A stretch of 64,000 bases of DNA from the NCBI RefSeq assembly GCF_028617075.1, contig NZ_JAQKGV010000014.1, positions 35,412 through 99,411 of the forward strand, read 5' to 3'. The position numbers and the translations under genes are program-made. Below are positions 42,160 through 51,238 of the stretch, one piece after another (the stretch's first letter is position 1; every line of letters starts with the position of its first letter). Source of the stretch: Rubrobacter calidifluminis (GTDB taxonomy: Bacteria; Actinomycetota; Rubrobacteria; Rubrobacterales; Rubrobacteraceae). The notes under the pieces were generated by a model. It was given only the letters and a program-made list of their open reading frames with translations, searched no databases and was not told the origin of the DNA.

Positions 42160-42627
42160 ATGGCACTCGAAGGCAAGGTCGCCAAAATACTCACCAACAA
42201 CGAGATCGTCATAAACCGCGGCAGCAAGGACGGGGTCAAGCCGGGGATGCTCTTCGAGATCTTCTCACCCGGAGGCGAAGAGGTATGGGACCCGGACACC
42301 GGTGAGACGCTCGGCACCGTGGAAGACGTCAAGGCGAAGGCCGAAGTTACGGAGGTGAAAGAGCGGCTCGCCGTCGCCCGTCTGCAGGGGCCGATGACCC
42401 CATTCGGAGATCTGGGCGAGGTGCAGGAGAACCTGCAGCGCATCTTCAGCCAGATGTTCGGCGAGAACGTCCAGGTACAGGGCTTCGGTGCCAGCGCGGG
42501 CGACGAAGACGACCTCGAGTCGATGCTCGGAGGACCCCTCAAGGATCTCTCCAAGGTGCAGGTCGGTGACGCGGTGCGCGAGGTCGGGCGCAGCGGGGGG
42601 CGCAGCAGCCGTTTCCCGGGCTTCTAG
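42160..42627 (+). CDS. FlgT-C-like domain protein, unknown
   Basis: 155 residues. The first ~75 residues (V-A-K-I-L-T-N-N-E-I-V-I-N-R-G-S-K-D-G-V-K) match the small beta-barrel domain seen at the C-terminus of FlgT and related proteins: V-x-x-G-x-K-x-G-V-K-x-G-M. The rest is low complexity, acidic then Gly/Ser/Arg-rich. SD AAGGAG before ATG 42160. The rhomboid frame starts 12 nt after its stop. Confidence 0.7.
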   Translation: MALEGKVAKILTNNEIVINRGSKDGVKPGMLFEIFSPGGEEVWDPDTGETLGTVEDVKAKAEVTEVKERLAVARLQGPMTPFGDLGEVQENLQRIFSQMFGENVQVQGFGASAGDEDDLESMLGGPLKDLSKVQVGDAVREVGRSGGRSSRFPGF

Positions 42628-42638
42628 AGGAGGGTGGC

Positions 42639-43325
42639 ATCCGGCGCCTTCCCGCAACCACGGCCCTCATAGGGGCCAGCGTTATCTCCTACCTGATCGT
42701 CGCCTACCTGGGAGCCGCCCGCTACGGCTATCCCCTGGCCTCCGTGCTCGCCACCCAGCCCCCGCAGATCCTCCAGCTCGGTGAGCTGCGTCCGGCCCTG
42801 GTCGCCCGGGGACAGCTCTACAGGATGCTGACGAGCATGTTCCTGCACGCCGGGATGACGCACATCGCCCTGAACATGGTCTCGTTGTATTTCTTGGGGT
42901 CGTTCGCCGAGCCCTCCTTCGGGCGGGCACGTTACCTGGCGATGTACTTCCTGAGCGGCCTCGCGAGCGGGATAGCCTACCTCTACTTCGGTGGCTTCGA
43001 TACGGCCGTGGTCGGGGCGTCCGGAGCCATCTTCGGTCTGGTCGGCGGCATCCTGGGCTATGCACTGCGGCGCGGAGCCTTCTCCTGGGAGAACCCCATA
43101 GTCCGCCAGCTCATCGTCCTCACCGCGCTCAACCTGTGGATCGGCTTCTCGATCCCCCACATAAGCAACACGGCGCACATCGGAGGTCTGGCGGGCGGGG
43201 CCCTCTACGGCTGGCTGATGGCCCCGTCCCTCTACTCGAGCAAGCCGGGCAGGGCCATAGCACCTGTAGCCACGGTCTTGGGAATCGAGCTGTTGCTGCT
43301 CGGCCTCTGGCTCTTTTCTACTTGA
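42639..43325 (+). CDS. Rhomboid-family intramembrane serine protease with probable non-standard (ATC) start
   Basis: 228 residues if read from ATC 42639. Rhomboid motifs: [14 protein letters not shown] (H-x4-H-x3-N), [10 protein letters not shown] with catalytic Ser, and [11 protein letters not shown] with catalytic His. Helix 1 ([15 protein letters not shown]) lies upstream of the first standard start, GTG 42744, so that GTG would truncate the fold. AGGAGG at 42628..42633 is 5 nt before ATC 42639. A GTG at 42634 is in another frame and stops after 12 codons. Confidence 0.85.
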   Translation: MRRLPATTALIGASVISYLIVAYLGAARYGYPLASVLATQPPQILQLGELRPALVARGQLYRMLTSMFLHAGMTHIALNMVSLYFLGSFAEPSFGRARYLAMYFLSGLASGIAYLYFGGFDTAVVGASGAIFGLVGGILGYALRRGAFSWENPIVRQLIVLTALNLWIGFSIPHISNTAHIGGLAGGALYGWLMAPSLYSSKPGRAIAPVATVLGIELLLLGLWLFST

Positions 43326-43536
43326 CCGGGTCGTAGCCGCCCTTGCAGAACGGGTTGCAGCGCAGGAGGCGCCAGCCCGCCATGAGCGTACCCTTGAAGG
43401 GGCCGTACCTGCGGATCGCCTGCACGGCGTACTCCGAGCAGCTCGGGTAGAAGCGGCACGACGGCGGGAAGGCCGGGGACACGAACCGCTGGTAGAGTCT
43501 GATGGCCGCTATCAGGATGTAGGCGAGAGCTCTCAT
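43318..43536 (-). CDS. yidD: Membrane protein insertion efficiency factor YidD
   Basis: 72 residues. Signature R-L-Y-Q-R-F-V-S-P, then [13 protein letters not shown] near 27-40 and [14 protein letters not shown] near the end; four cysteines as usual. Acts with YidC in membrane protein insertion. Start ATG 43536 with AAGG upstream; TTG 43554 is an alternative. A TTATACT -10 lies just upstream on the complement. Here it stands alone, not next to rpmH/rnpA/yidC. Confidence 0.92.
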   Translation of the reverse strand: MRALAYILIAAIRLYQRFVSPAFPPSCRFYPSCSEYAVQAIRRYGPFKGTLMAGWRLLRCNPFCKGGYDPVK

Positions 43537-43654
43537 GGATTCGACCTTCGTCAAGAGTATAACCCGCCCCGTATGTTAAAAGCGTGTAAATCAGATATCA
43601 TCATCGTGTTTTGTTTGGATCCGGAGGAAAAATACCAGACGGGGTATCGGCGAG

Positions 43655-45574
43655 GTGAGCAGAAGAGGGCAACCACTCCTGCTCGGCGGCCGGGACTGGC
43701 TGTACCTCCTCGGGCTGCTGATCCCGCTCTTCCTCTACGACCTGGTACTGAAGGGGGTACTCGTCTTCGGGCACCCGGACGTCGACGGTCTCTCCGACGC
43801 CATAGAGCTCGCCCGCTCCGACATCCTCTTCAACCTGGGGTACGCGGGCCTGTGGATCGCGCTGTTCGCCATCTTCCGTCGCGGTCTTCCACGGCGCGTC
43901 ATCATGGTCCTCTTCCATGTCTCGGCCGTCTTGATCGCGGTGATAACCACGACGGCCTACGTCTACTACCAGAAGACTGGCACCACACTCGACTACGGCG
44001 TGGTCGCCTACGCGCTACCTCGCCTGGATCAGGTAAGCGGTTTGATCGGCAGCGTCGCGACACCCGTGATGTGGGCAGGACTCATTGCCGCCATCCTCTA
44101 CGTTCTCTTCGGCCCCTACGCCCTGACCAGGCTCGTAGCGCACCGGGGGTTGTTCCGGTTCCCGGGCAGCCCGCGGGTTCCGCTGGCGGTACCCTGCGGG
44201 GTGCTCATGATAGCGCTCGGGCTGGTGGGTTTCTCGCTCGTAGCCAGCGGGCGAACGCGGGCCGGTGAGTCCTTCGCCCGGGACGCCGTAGTCAACCTCA
44301 TCGTCTCAAAGGTGGACTACGAGGAGATGGAGCGTTCTATACCGGTCTCGAATGTCTCCGTTCCCCAGCCCCCGTTGCACGCCCGGCTCGTCCCCACCCC
44401 ACACACTCGCCAGAAGAACGTGGTGTTCATACATCTGGAATCCACGCGGGCACGCTCGGTAACGCCCTACAACCCGCGCATACCCACGACCCCGTACCTG
44501 GAGAAACTCTCCAAAAAGGCGATCTTCGCCAAAAACGCCTATACGATCGTTCCTCACACGTCCAAGGCGATAACCGCTGTAAACTGCGGCATCTACCCGC
44601 ACCTAACCAGCAAGATCACCGAGGCCTCTCCGGGCGGCATCCCAGCGATGTGCCTGCCACGTCTGCTCGCCGGGCAGGGGTACGATACGGTAGCTTTCCA
44701 GTCGGCGACCGGAACGTTCGAGGATCGCGGCCCCCTGGACAGAAACTTCGGCTACGAGCAGTTCTTCCCCCTGGAGAAGCTGCCGGACAAACAGAATTTC
44801 GAGAAGGTCAACTACTTCGGGCGTGAGGACGACATCATGCTCAAACCGAGCGAGCGCTGGATAGAAGAGCACCGCGGCAGACCCTTTATGATGTACTACC
44901 TCGGGGTGACCGGCCACGACAACTATCTCCCCATCCACCGCTACGGCTTCAAGCACTACACCGCCAACGCCAAGCTCAACCGTTACCTCAACGACGTAAA
45001 CTACTCGGACCACTTCGTACACAACGTCATCGACCTGTACAGGCGCCTCGGCATCTACAGGAACACCATATTCGTCATCTATGGGGACCACGGCGAAGGC
45101 TTCGGCGAGCATGGCCTCTACCAACATGACGATACGATCTACCAGGAAGGCCTAAGGATACCGCTCATGATCCTCGACCCCGGTGGCCACCCGAAGGGTA
45201 GGGTTGTCACCACGCCGACGGACGAGCTGGACATCCTCCCGACGGTCGTCCAGCTGCTCGGCTACAGGATAGAAGGCGGGCGTTACCAGGGGCGCTCGAT
45301 GCTCGCCCCCCCGGAACCGCACCGCACCCTCTACTTCAGCTGCTGGGACGACTACACGTGCCTCGCCAGCATAAAGGACGGCATGAAGTACATCTACTTC
45401 TTCGGCAACAAGCCCGAGGAGGTCTACGACCTCTCCACCGACCCCTACGAGCGCCACGACATCGCGGCACGCGTGGGCCGGGCCTGGCTGGATGAGAGAC
45501 GAGCCCAGGTGAAGGCCTGGTTCAGCAGGATAAACGCCATGTATGAACAGAACACCCCTGCGAGCTACCGCTAA
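43655..45574 (+). CDS. Membrane sulfatase / LTA-synthase-like phosphoglycerol transferase family protein
   Basis: 639 residues. N-terminal ~210 residues: about five hydrophobic helices. Residues ~235-630: alkaline-phosphatase/sulfatase fold, with V-F-I-H-L-E-S-T near 255 (metal and nucleophile region), G-D-H-G-E-G-F-G-E-H-G near 475 and a C-terminal E-E-V-Y-D-L. Family members (LtaS, OpgB, EptA) transfer phosphoglycerol or phosphoethanolamine to envelope polymers. GTG 43655; no strong SD near it. Converges with lgt (4-bp overlap). Confidence 0.85.
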   Translation: MSRRGQPLLLGGRDWLYLLGLLIPLFLYDLVLKGVLVFGHPDVDGLSDAIELARSDILFNLGYAGLWIALFAIFRRGLPRRVIMVLFHVSAVLIAVITTTAYVYYQKTGTTLDYGVVAYALPRLDQVSGLIGSVATPVMWAGLIAAILYVLFGPYALTRLVAHRGLFRFPGSPRVPLAVPCGVLMIALGLVGFSLVASGRTRAGESFARDAVVNLIVSKVDYEEMERSIPVSNVSVPQPPLHARLVPTPHTRQKNVVFIHLESTRARSVTPYNPRIPTTPYLEKLSKKAIFAKNAYTIVPHTSKAITAVNCGIYPHLTSKITEASPGGIPAMCLPRLLAGQGYDTVAFQSATGTFEDRGPLDRNFGYEQFFPLEKLPDKQNFEKVNYFGREDDIMLKPSERWIEEHRGRPFMMYYLGVTGHDNYLPIHRYGFKHYTANAKLNRYLNDVNYSDHFVHNVIDLYRRLGIYRNTIFVIYGDHGEGFGEHGLYQHDDTIYQEGLRIPLMILDPGGHPKGRVVTTPTDELDILPTVVQLLGYRIEGGRYQGRSMLAPPEPHRTLYFSCWDDYTCLASIKDGMKYIYFFGNKPEEVYDLSTDPYERHDIAARVGRAWLDERRAQVKAWFSRINAMYEQNTPASYR

Positions 45575-46428
45575 CCCGACCGGTCGCTCTCCTTACCCCC
45601 GCCCGCGCTGTGGCGCAGGAACACGACCAGCGAGAACCCGATCACCAGCGCCGCGCTCACCAGCAGGTTTCCGCTTATTCCACCGATTATCGGGAACTCC
45701 GTGTCGACCCGCATCATCGTCGTGAAGAAGCGCCCGAACGAGTAGAGGACCACCCACAGGAAGAAAATGTCCCCCCGCTTGAGGTTCCACCCGGAGCGAC
45801 GAGCAACCCACAGCAGAGCGAACCCCACGAAGAAGTCCCACACCGACTCGTAGAAGAAGGTCGGCTGGAAAGAGGTGTAATGCGCGTACTGCGGAGGACG
45901 GTACTGCGGGTCTATCCTGATCGCCCAGGGCAGGTTCGAGGGATGCCCGAAGAGTTCCTGGTTGAAGTAGTTGCCCCAGCGGCCTATGGACTGGGCGAAG
46001 GCGAGCCCGGGAGCCCCTGCGTCCATGAACCGCAGCAGGTCTATCTTGCGCCGCCAGCAGAAGAAAGCCAGGCCCACAAGCCCTCCGGCGACCGCCCCGT
46101 ATATTCCGAGCCCTCCGTCCCAGATCTCGAAGACCCCGGGGAACGGGTGGCCCCGGTAGAGTTCGTAGTCGGTTACGACGTGGTATAGCCTCGCCCCGAC
46201 CAGACCGGGGATGATTACGTAGAGCAGCGCGTCGAGCGCAGTCTCCCTGGGGTATCCGCGCCGCTCCAGCTCCTTGCCGCCGAGCCAAGTTGCAACCGCG
46301 ACCCCCACGGCTATGAACAACCCGTAGTAGTGCAGGGTGAGCGGTCCGATGTGGAACACGGGAGAGGGCGGACTGGGGAAGGACAGCAAAGCGGCCGGCG
46401 TCATCGTCGCGGGATCACCCCTCTCCAT
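45571..46428 (-). CDS. lgt: Prolipoprotein diacylglyceryl transferase
   Basis: 285 residues. Adds diacylglycerol to the lipobox cysteine of prolipoproteins. About seven hydrophobic helices. Lgt signature G-R-W-G-N-Y-F-N-Q-E-L-F-G near 152, Y-Y-G-L near 35 and the G-G-L-G-I-Y-G-A-V near 106. ATG 46428 is 3 nt after the PBP2 stop; an internal ATG at 46404 is an alternative. Operon with PBP2. Confidence 0.95.
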   Translation of the reverse strand: MERGDPATMTPAALLSFPSPPSPVFHIGPLTLHYYGLFIAVGVAVATWLGGKELERRGYPRETALDALLYVIIPGLVGARLYHVVTDYELYRGHPFPGVFEIWDGGLGIYGAVAGGLVGLAFFCWRRKIDLLRFMDAGAPGLAFAQSIGRWGNYFNQELFGHPSNLPWAIRIDPQYRPPQYAHYTSFQPTFFYESVWDFFVGFALLWVARRSGWNLKRGDIFFLWVVLYSFGRFFTTMMRVDTEFPIIGGISGNLLVSAALVIGFSLVVFLRHSAGGGKESDRSG

Positions 46429-46431
46429 CCA

Positions 46432-48450
46432 TCAATCCTGCTGGGGAATACCGGTCTGGACGGTCTGCTGGCCGGTGGAGGAACCCTTCTGCGATATTCC
46501 GTAGTAGTACTCCAGTATGTTGCGCACCGCCACGTCCGATGTCCCCTCCCCGTTCCCGCCGTGTTCGACCATCACAAGCACGATCAGCGGCGGCCTGTTG
46601 TGCTCTCCGGCGGCCCAGCCGACGAACCAGCCGACCGGATCACCGCTGGTCTGCCCCGTCCCGGTCTTGCCAAGCACCTTCAGTGGGGAGTTGGAAAATT
46701 GCGGCCCGGCCGTCCCGTTCGACGCGGTCACCATCGCCAGTCCCTGCTTTATTGCCGCGAGATCCTGCTGGCTCACCCCCACCTTCCCGGCCGGCTTGGG
46801 ATCTATCCTCTTGACGACCCTGCCGTCCTGGTTGGTTATCTCAAGCCCCACGTGGGGTCTCACGAGGGTGCCCCCGTTCTCGATCGCCGCGTAGGCCCTG
46901 ATCAGCTGCAGCGGGGTCACCTGCAGGCCCCCCTGTCCTATCGCGAGGTTGATCCAGTCTGCCTCGGTCCAGGCCTCGGGGTTCTTCACCCCCACCTGCT
47001 TCTGATACTCCTTCTTCCACTGGCTCGTGGGAACGAGCCCGGCTGACTCACCGGGCAGATCGACGCCGGTCCTCTCCCCGAAACCGAACCTGTGGTAGAA
47101 GTGCGGCAGCAGGTTGACGTTGTTGGTCTGGTTCCAGATGCGGTCGGCCACCATGTAGAAGTACTTGTCGTTGGAGTCGCCGAGTGCCTGCGCGAGGTCC
47201 TGCGTCCCGTGGGTGGTGCCGGTCCCGTCGAACTCCCGCCAGCTCTGCCAGCAGCCGTTGGTCCAGCCCGTGGGGCGCCAGCAGGCCCCCGTGTCGGTAT
47301 AGGTGGTCTCAGGGGTTATCGCGTGGTAGAAGAGCCCGGCCAGCCCGGTGAAGGCCTTGAAGGTCGAGGCGGCCGGGTAGGTCCCGGCTATCGCCCGGTC
47401 GGTGAAGGGGGAATTGGCCTGCGGGGACATCAGATACCTGTACTCGGCGAGCTCCTTCCTGCCCGTGATCCCGCCGGCGAAGAGCTCGGGGTTGAAGTCC
47501 GGACGGCTCGCGAGCGCGAGGATCTGACCGTTTTCGGGGTTCATCGCGATGACCGCCCCTCCCGTCCCGGCATACCCGGCTTCCTGGGCCCTCTGTATGG
47601 CTCCTTCCAGCTCCCTCTCGGCAACCTGCTGCAAACCGGTGTCGATGGTCAGCTTGAGGTTGTCGCCGGGTTTGGGCTCCTTGACCGCGACCGGGGCGGG
47701 GGAAGAGGAGGAAGAGCCGCTCGGGACAACCCTTCCCATCGCGTCTATCTTGTCCCCTTTCCCCACGATGCGTCCCTGCGCGTCGACGTTGTACTTCTCG
47801 TAGCCGGACTTGCCGCGCAGATAGTTGTCATACTGGGCCTCGACTCCGGAGAGCCCGACGATCGCGTCGTTGGGCAGCCCCTTGTACGGCCCCTTTCCGA
47901 CCTCGTTCGGAGGGATCGAGCCCACGTAGCCGATAACGTGCGCCGCGAGGCTGCCGTCCGGATAGTTGCGGATGAAGTCGTCGGTGACCGAGACACCCGG
48001 GAACTCGTGAGAGTGCTCGCTGATGTAGATGACGGCATCCTTGTCCACGTCCTGCTTGACCGGAATCGGGCTGTAGATGTCGTGGATCTTCTTGGCAGCA
48101 TCATACCTGGCGAGGACGTCCCTGGTGTTCGCCCCGAGCACCTCGGCGAGCTTCTTGAGGTGCCCGCGCGAGATCTTCGCCGGAACGACGGTGACGTTGA
48201 GGGCGGGTTTGTTGTTGGCGAGAACGTGGCCATTTCTGTCGTAGATGACGCCGCGTTCGGCGGGGATCTCGACCTTTCGGGTCGAGGTTATCTGCGAACG
48301 GGAGTAATACTGCTTGCCGGTGAGGACCTGCAGGTACCAGAGCCGGCCGACGAGCACCACGAAGACGAGCGCGACGACAAAGGCCAGCGAGACCACCCGC
48401 ACCTGCATCCGGCCCTTGGGCACCGGCGCGGACTGCTCGCGCCCCTCCAT
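46432..48450 (-). CDS. mrdA: Penicillin-binding protein 2 (elongasome transpeptidase)
   Basis: 672 residues, class B PBP. Single N-terminal membrane helix (~20-40), non-catalytic dimerisation domain (A-E-R-G-V-I-Y-D-R-N-G near 65), then the transpeptidase with S362-T-F-K (SxxK), S426-N-D (SxN) and K595-T-G. Cross-links peptidoglycan during cell elongation. An insert rich in Ser/Pro (~250-260) precedes the transpeptidase domain. ATG 48450 taken; TTG 48471 in frame would add seven residues. Followed by lgt. Confidence 0.95.
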   Translation of the reverse strand: MEGREQSAPVPKGRMQVRVVSLAFVVALVFVVLVGRLWYLQVLTGKQYYSRSQITSTRKVEIPAERGVIYDRNGHVLANNKPALNVTVVPAKISRGHLKKLAEVLGANTRDVLARYDAAKKIHDIYSPIPVKQDVDKDAVIYISEHSHEFPGVSVTDDFIRNYPDGSLAAHVIGYVGSIPPNEVGKGPYKGLPNDAIVGLSGVEAQYDNYLRGKSGYEKYNVDAQGRIVGKGDKIDAMGRVVPSGSSSSSPAPVAVKEPKPGDNLKLTIDTGLQQVAERELEGAIQRAQEAGYAGTGGAVIAMNPENGQILALASRPDFNPELFAGGITGRKELAEYRYLMSPQANSPFTDRAIAGTYPAASTFKAFTGLAGLFYHAITPETTYTDTGACWRPTGWTNGCWQSWREFDGTGTTHGTQDLAQALGDSNDKYFYMVADRIWNQTNNVNLLPHFYHRFGFGERTGVDLPGESAGLVPTSQWKKEYQKQVGVKNPEAWTEADWINLAIGQGGLQVTPLQLIRAYAAIENGGTLVRPHVGLEITNQDGRVVKRIDPKPAGKVGVSQQDLAAIKQGLAMVTASNGTAGPQFSNSPLKVLGKTGTGQTSGDPVGWFVGWAAGEHNRPPLIVLVMVEHGGNGEGTSDVAVRNILEYYYGISQKGSSTGQQTVQTGIPQQD

Positions 48451-48600
48451 TTTCCGACCCCATTCCCGCAAAGCCCCTGCCTCTCGCCTCCTGGAAGACG
48501 CTCAATAGGACAGCCCGAAGACCCACCTAAGCTTACCAGCGGCGGCCGGACGATCAAGCGCCACCCCCGTATACGCCCCGGCGCGTGGCACGGTTGCGCC

Positions 48601-49140
48601 TCAGCGTATGAGGAAGCTCTCGCACGCAGCGCCGCCAGCCGACCGCACGCGCACCTCGTAGAGGCCCTCAGGCAGCCCATCCCCGGCCCCATCGGAGACT
48701 ACGAACCGCAGGACCCCCGACACCCCGTGCCGCTGCGCGTAGAGCTGCCTGTCGGGCCTGGCATAGACCTTCAGACCCCGCCCCCCACCGGGAAGGAGCC
48801 GCGTGAAGAGCGAGCCGCTCGTCTCGCGCGTGACGCTGACCGCGACTCCCTCGCCGCCAGAGGTGCGCAGATCCCTGACTACCACATAGACATAGATCCT
48901 GCGGGGCCGTCCCCGGAAGACCTGGGTGTCGGGCGGCGGGTAGGCCCGATCCTGCGTGCTCACGCTCACCGAAGCGAATCCCCCCGATACCTCCTTGGTC
49001 TTCGCCGGCAGCTGCAACCCGAACAGACGCCCGGCGAAAAACCATGCGGCCAAGACGAGCAGCGCCCCGAGCACGAAAGCCGGCCACCACCGCCCCCGCC
49101 GCGCCTTGCCCCCGGAAGCGGTCTGTGGGATCCTGCTCAA
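48601..49140 (-). CDS. Membrane-anchored extracytoplasmic protein, unknown
   Basis: 179 residues from TTG 49140, which overlaps the CPBP stop (TTGA). One hydrophobic helix at ~18-38, then a beta-rich outer domain (V-S-G-G-F-A-S-V-S-V-S, Y-V-Y-V-V-V-R-D-L, L-R-F-V-V-S-D-G) resembling a chaperone-usher or Ig-like fold. GGAG lies nine bases before the TTG. No family recognised. Co-transcribed with the CPBP protease, so a substrate or partner is possible. Confidence 0.65.
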   Translation of the reverse strand: MSRIPQTASGGKARRGRWWPAFVLGALLVLAAWFFAGRLFGLQLPAKTKEVSGGFASVSVSTQDRAYPPPDTQVFRGRPRRIYVYVVVRDLRTSGGEGVAVSVTRETSGSLFTRLLPGGGRGLKVYARPDRQLYAQRHGVSGVLRFVVSDGAGDGLPEGLYEVRVRSAGGAACESFLIR

Positions 49141-49685
49141 GATCCCTTGCTCCTCTGGTGCCTCCAGAGAGAGAGCATCACCCCGTTGTGCAGAGCGTGG
49201 GCGAGCATGCAGGCCAGCAGGCCGCCAGTGGAAATGTACAGCCAGCCGAAGACCAGGCCGGCGAGAGCCGCCCACAGGGCCCACAAGACGAACCGGCGGT
49301 CGGGCCCGAGATGCAACAGGCCGAAGATGACCGAAGAGCACAGCAACCCGACCTCGGGCTGCAACCCTCCCCTGAAGAAGGCCTCCTCCCCGACGCCGGA
49401 GAACAGAGAAATCGCCACGATCTCGCGCATCCTCACGCCGTCGACCAGGGCCGGTGCCAGCTCGTCGGCCAGCTCGCGCACCCCTCGGACGTACCTGTAG
49501 GAGAGCAGCGCGAACCCCACGGTCACGCCGGCGGCGAGCATCCCGAGGGGTATCGCCAGGCCCACCGCCCCGACCGGGAAAACCTCGTAGCCCCGGTAGA
49601 TGCGCCACAGGAGCCCCACACCGAGGAGCGCCGCGTAGAGAACCGCGGCGCGCTCAGCGAGACGCACGCGCACAATAAGACACAA
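49137..49685 (-). CDS. CPBP-family intramembrane metalloprotease
   Basis: 182 residues, about five hydrophobic helices. Motifs G-E-E-A-F-F-R-G-G near 98 and L-L-H-L near 122, then A-H-A-L-H-N near 165. Short member of the CPBP family. Start is uncertain: TTG 49685 opens the frame, with in-frame GTG codons at 49673 and 49667; no SD decides. Upstream of the anchored protein gene, overlapping it by 4 bp. Confidence 0.82.
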   Translation of the reverse strand: MCLIVRVRLAERAAVLYAALLGVGLLWRIYRGYEVFPVGAVGLAIPLGMLAAGVTVGFALLSYRYVRGVRELADELAPALVDGVRMREIVAISLFSGVGEEAFFRGGLQPEVGLLCSSVIFGLLHLGPDRRFVLWALWAALAGLVFGWLYISTGGLLACMLAHALHNGVMLSLWRHQRSKGS

Positions 49686-49833
49686 AATAAAGAACCTTGA
49701 GGAGATCCATAAACCCTCATTTTATTTCACGCGCCCGTCGGCCATCGCCCCCGTGCAGGAAGCACCCCAAGCGGGTATCGTACATCCCGCAGGCAAGCAG
49801 AGCGCGGCCGTCAGCCGGAGGTACGAAGGGAAG

Positions 49834-51189
49834 ATGGACGAATCGATCTTCAAGGCGTATGACATCCGGGGCATCTATCCGGAGACGCTGGACGAAAACG
49901 TCGCCCGCGAGGTAGGACGGGCGTTCGTCAACCACCTGGGGCTCTCCGGAGCCCGGGTGATAGTGGCACGGGACATGAGACTCTCCGGGGAGGCGCTGGA
50001 GGGAGCCTTCATAGAGGGGGTGACCGAGGCGGGAGCGGACGTGCTGGAGCTCGGCATGGTCTCCACCGACGCGCTCTATTTCGCCGTCGGGCACCATGAG
50101 GAGCCCGGCGGGGCGATGGTCACCGCCTCGCACAACCCCAAACAGTACAACGGCTTCAAGCTGTGCCGCGAGAACGCCATCGCACTCTCCGGAGAAGAAG
50201 GGCTCTACCAGATAAGGGACCTGATCCTCTCCGGCAAGGTTCCCGGTCCTTCCGAGGTTAGGGGATCCGTCGAGCACGGCGACATCACCGAAGAGTACGC
50301 CAGGCACTGCCTGAGCTTCATCGACACCGAGGGTCTGAGGCCACTCAAGATCGTCGTGGACGCCGGCAACGGGATGGCCGGCAAGATGCTCCCCCCCATC
50401 TTCGAGCGCCTCCCGTTCGAGGTGGTGCCGATGTACTTCGAGCTCGACGGCTCGTTCCCCAACCACCCGCCGAACCCCATAGAGCCCGAAAACATGCGCG
50501 AGCTGCAGGAGCGCGTCCTCGCCGAGGGCGCAGACTTCGGGGCCGCGTTCGACGGCGACGCGGACCGCTGCTTCATCGTGGACGAGAAGGGGAAGACCAT
50601 CTCCGGAGACCTCCTCGCCGCCCTAGTCGCCAAGAACGTCCTGGAGAAGGAGCCCGGTGCGACGATCATCTACAGCGCGGTCTGCTCGAAGGCACTGCCC
50701 GAGCTGGTGGAGCGGGAGGGTGGCAGGGCGATCCGCACCCGTGCCGGACATTCGATCATCAAACCGCAGATGAGAAAGTACAACGCGGCCTTCGGCGGTG
50801 AGCACTCCGGACACTTCTACTTCCGAGACAACTACTTTGCGGATTCAGGAATAATCGCGATGCTCACCGTCGCCGAGCTCGTCGCCCGGCAGGGAAAGCC
50901 GATCTCTGAGCTGCTCTCCCCCATAGACCCCTACGTCCGCTCCGGGGAGATCAACTCCGAAGTCGAAGATCAGCAGGCAGTGCTGCAGAGGGTCGAGGAG
51001 CATTACGCCGGGCAGGAGAACGCCAGGATAGACCACCTCGACGGCCTGACCGTGGACTTCGGAGACTGGTGGTTCAACCTGCGCCCCTCGAACACCGAGC
51101 CCCTCCTCAGGCTCAACGTCGAGGCCAAAGACGGTGCGGTGATGGAGCGGGAGCGCGACCGGCTGCTCAAGATGATCCGGGGAGGCTGA
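49834..51189 (+). CDS. Phosphomannomutase / phosphoglucomutase
   Basis: 451 residues. Interconverts hexose 1- and 6-phosphates. F-K-A-Y-D-I-R-G-I at the N-terminus, the phosphoserine loop T-A-S-H-N-P near 98 (catalytic Ser), metal loop D-G-D-A-D-R near 245, sugar loop G-E-H-S-G-H near 325 and phosphate loop R-P-S-N-T-E-P near 425. The ATG at 49834 has GAAGGGAAG before it; the frame opens at 49753. Supplies GDP-mannose or UDP-glucose pathways. Confidence 0.94.
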   Translation: MDESIFKAYDIRGIYPETLDENVAREVGRAFVNHLGLSGARVIVARDMRLSGEALEGAFIEGVTEAGADVLELGMVSTDALYFAVGHHEEPGGAMVTASHNPKQYNGFKLCRENAIALSGEEGLYQIRDLILSGKVPGPSEVRGSVEHGDITEEYARHCLSFIDTEGLRPLKIVVDAGNGMAGKMLPPIFERLPFEVVPMYFELDGSFPNHPPNPIEPENMRELQERVLAEGADFGAAFDGDADRCFIVDEKGKTISGDLLAALVAKNVLEKEPGATIIYSAVCSKALPELVEREGGRAIRTRAGHSIIKPQMRKYNAAFGGEHSGHFYFRDNYFADSGIIAMLTVAELVARQGKPISELLSPIDPYVRSGEINSEVEDQQAVLQRVEEHYAGQENARIDHLDGLTVDFGDWWFNLRPSNTEPLLRLNVEAKDGAVMERERDRLLKMIRGG

Positions 51190-51238
51190 GGCGGAGTTTC
51201 GGTCCCCGCCTCACCTTCTCCGCCTCCGCCGGCAGGCC

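Noticed and set aside
47092..49500. 802-codon plus-strand frame
   Set aside because: Antisense to PBP2 and the two genes upstream of it, with His/Arg/Gly-rich low-information sequence and no SD.
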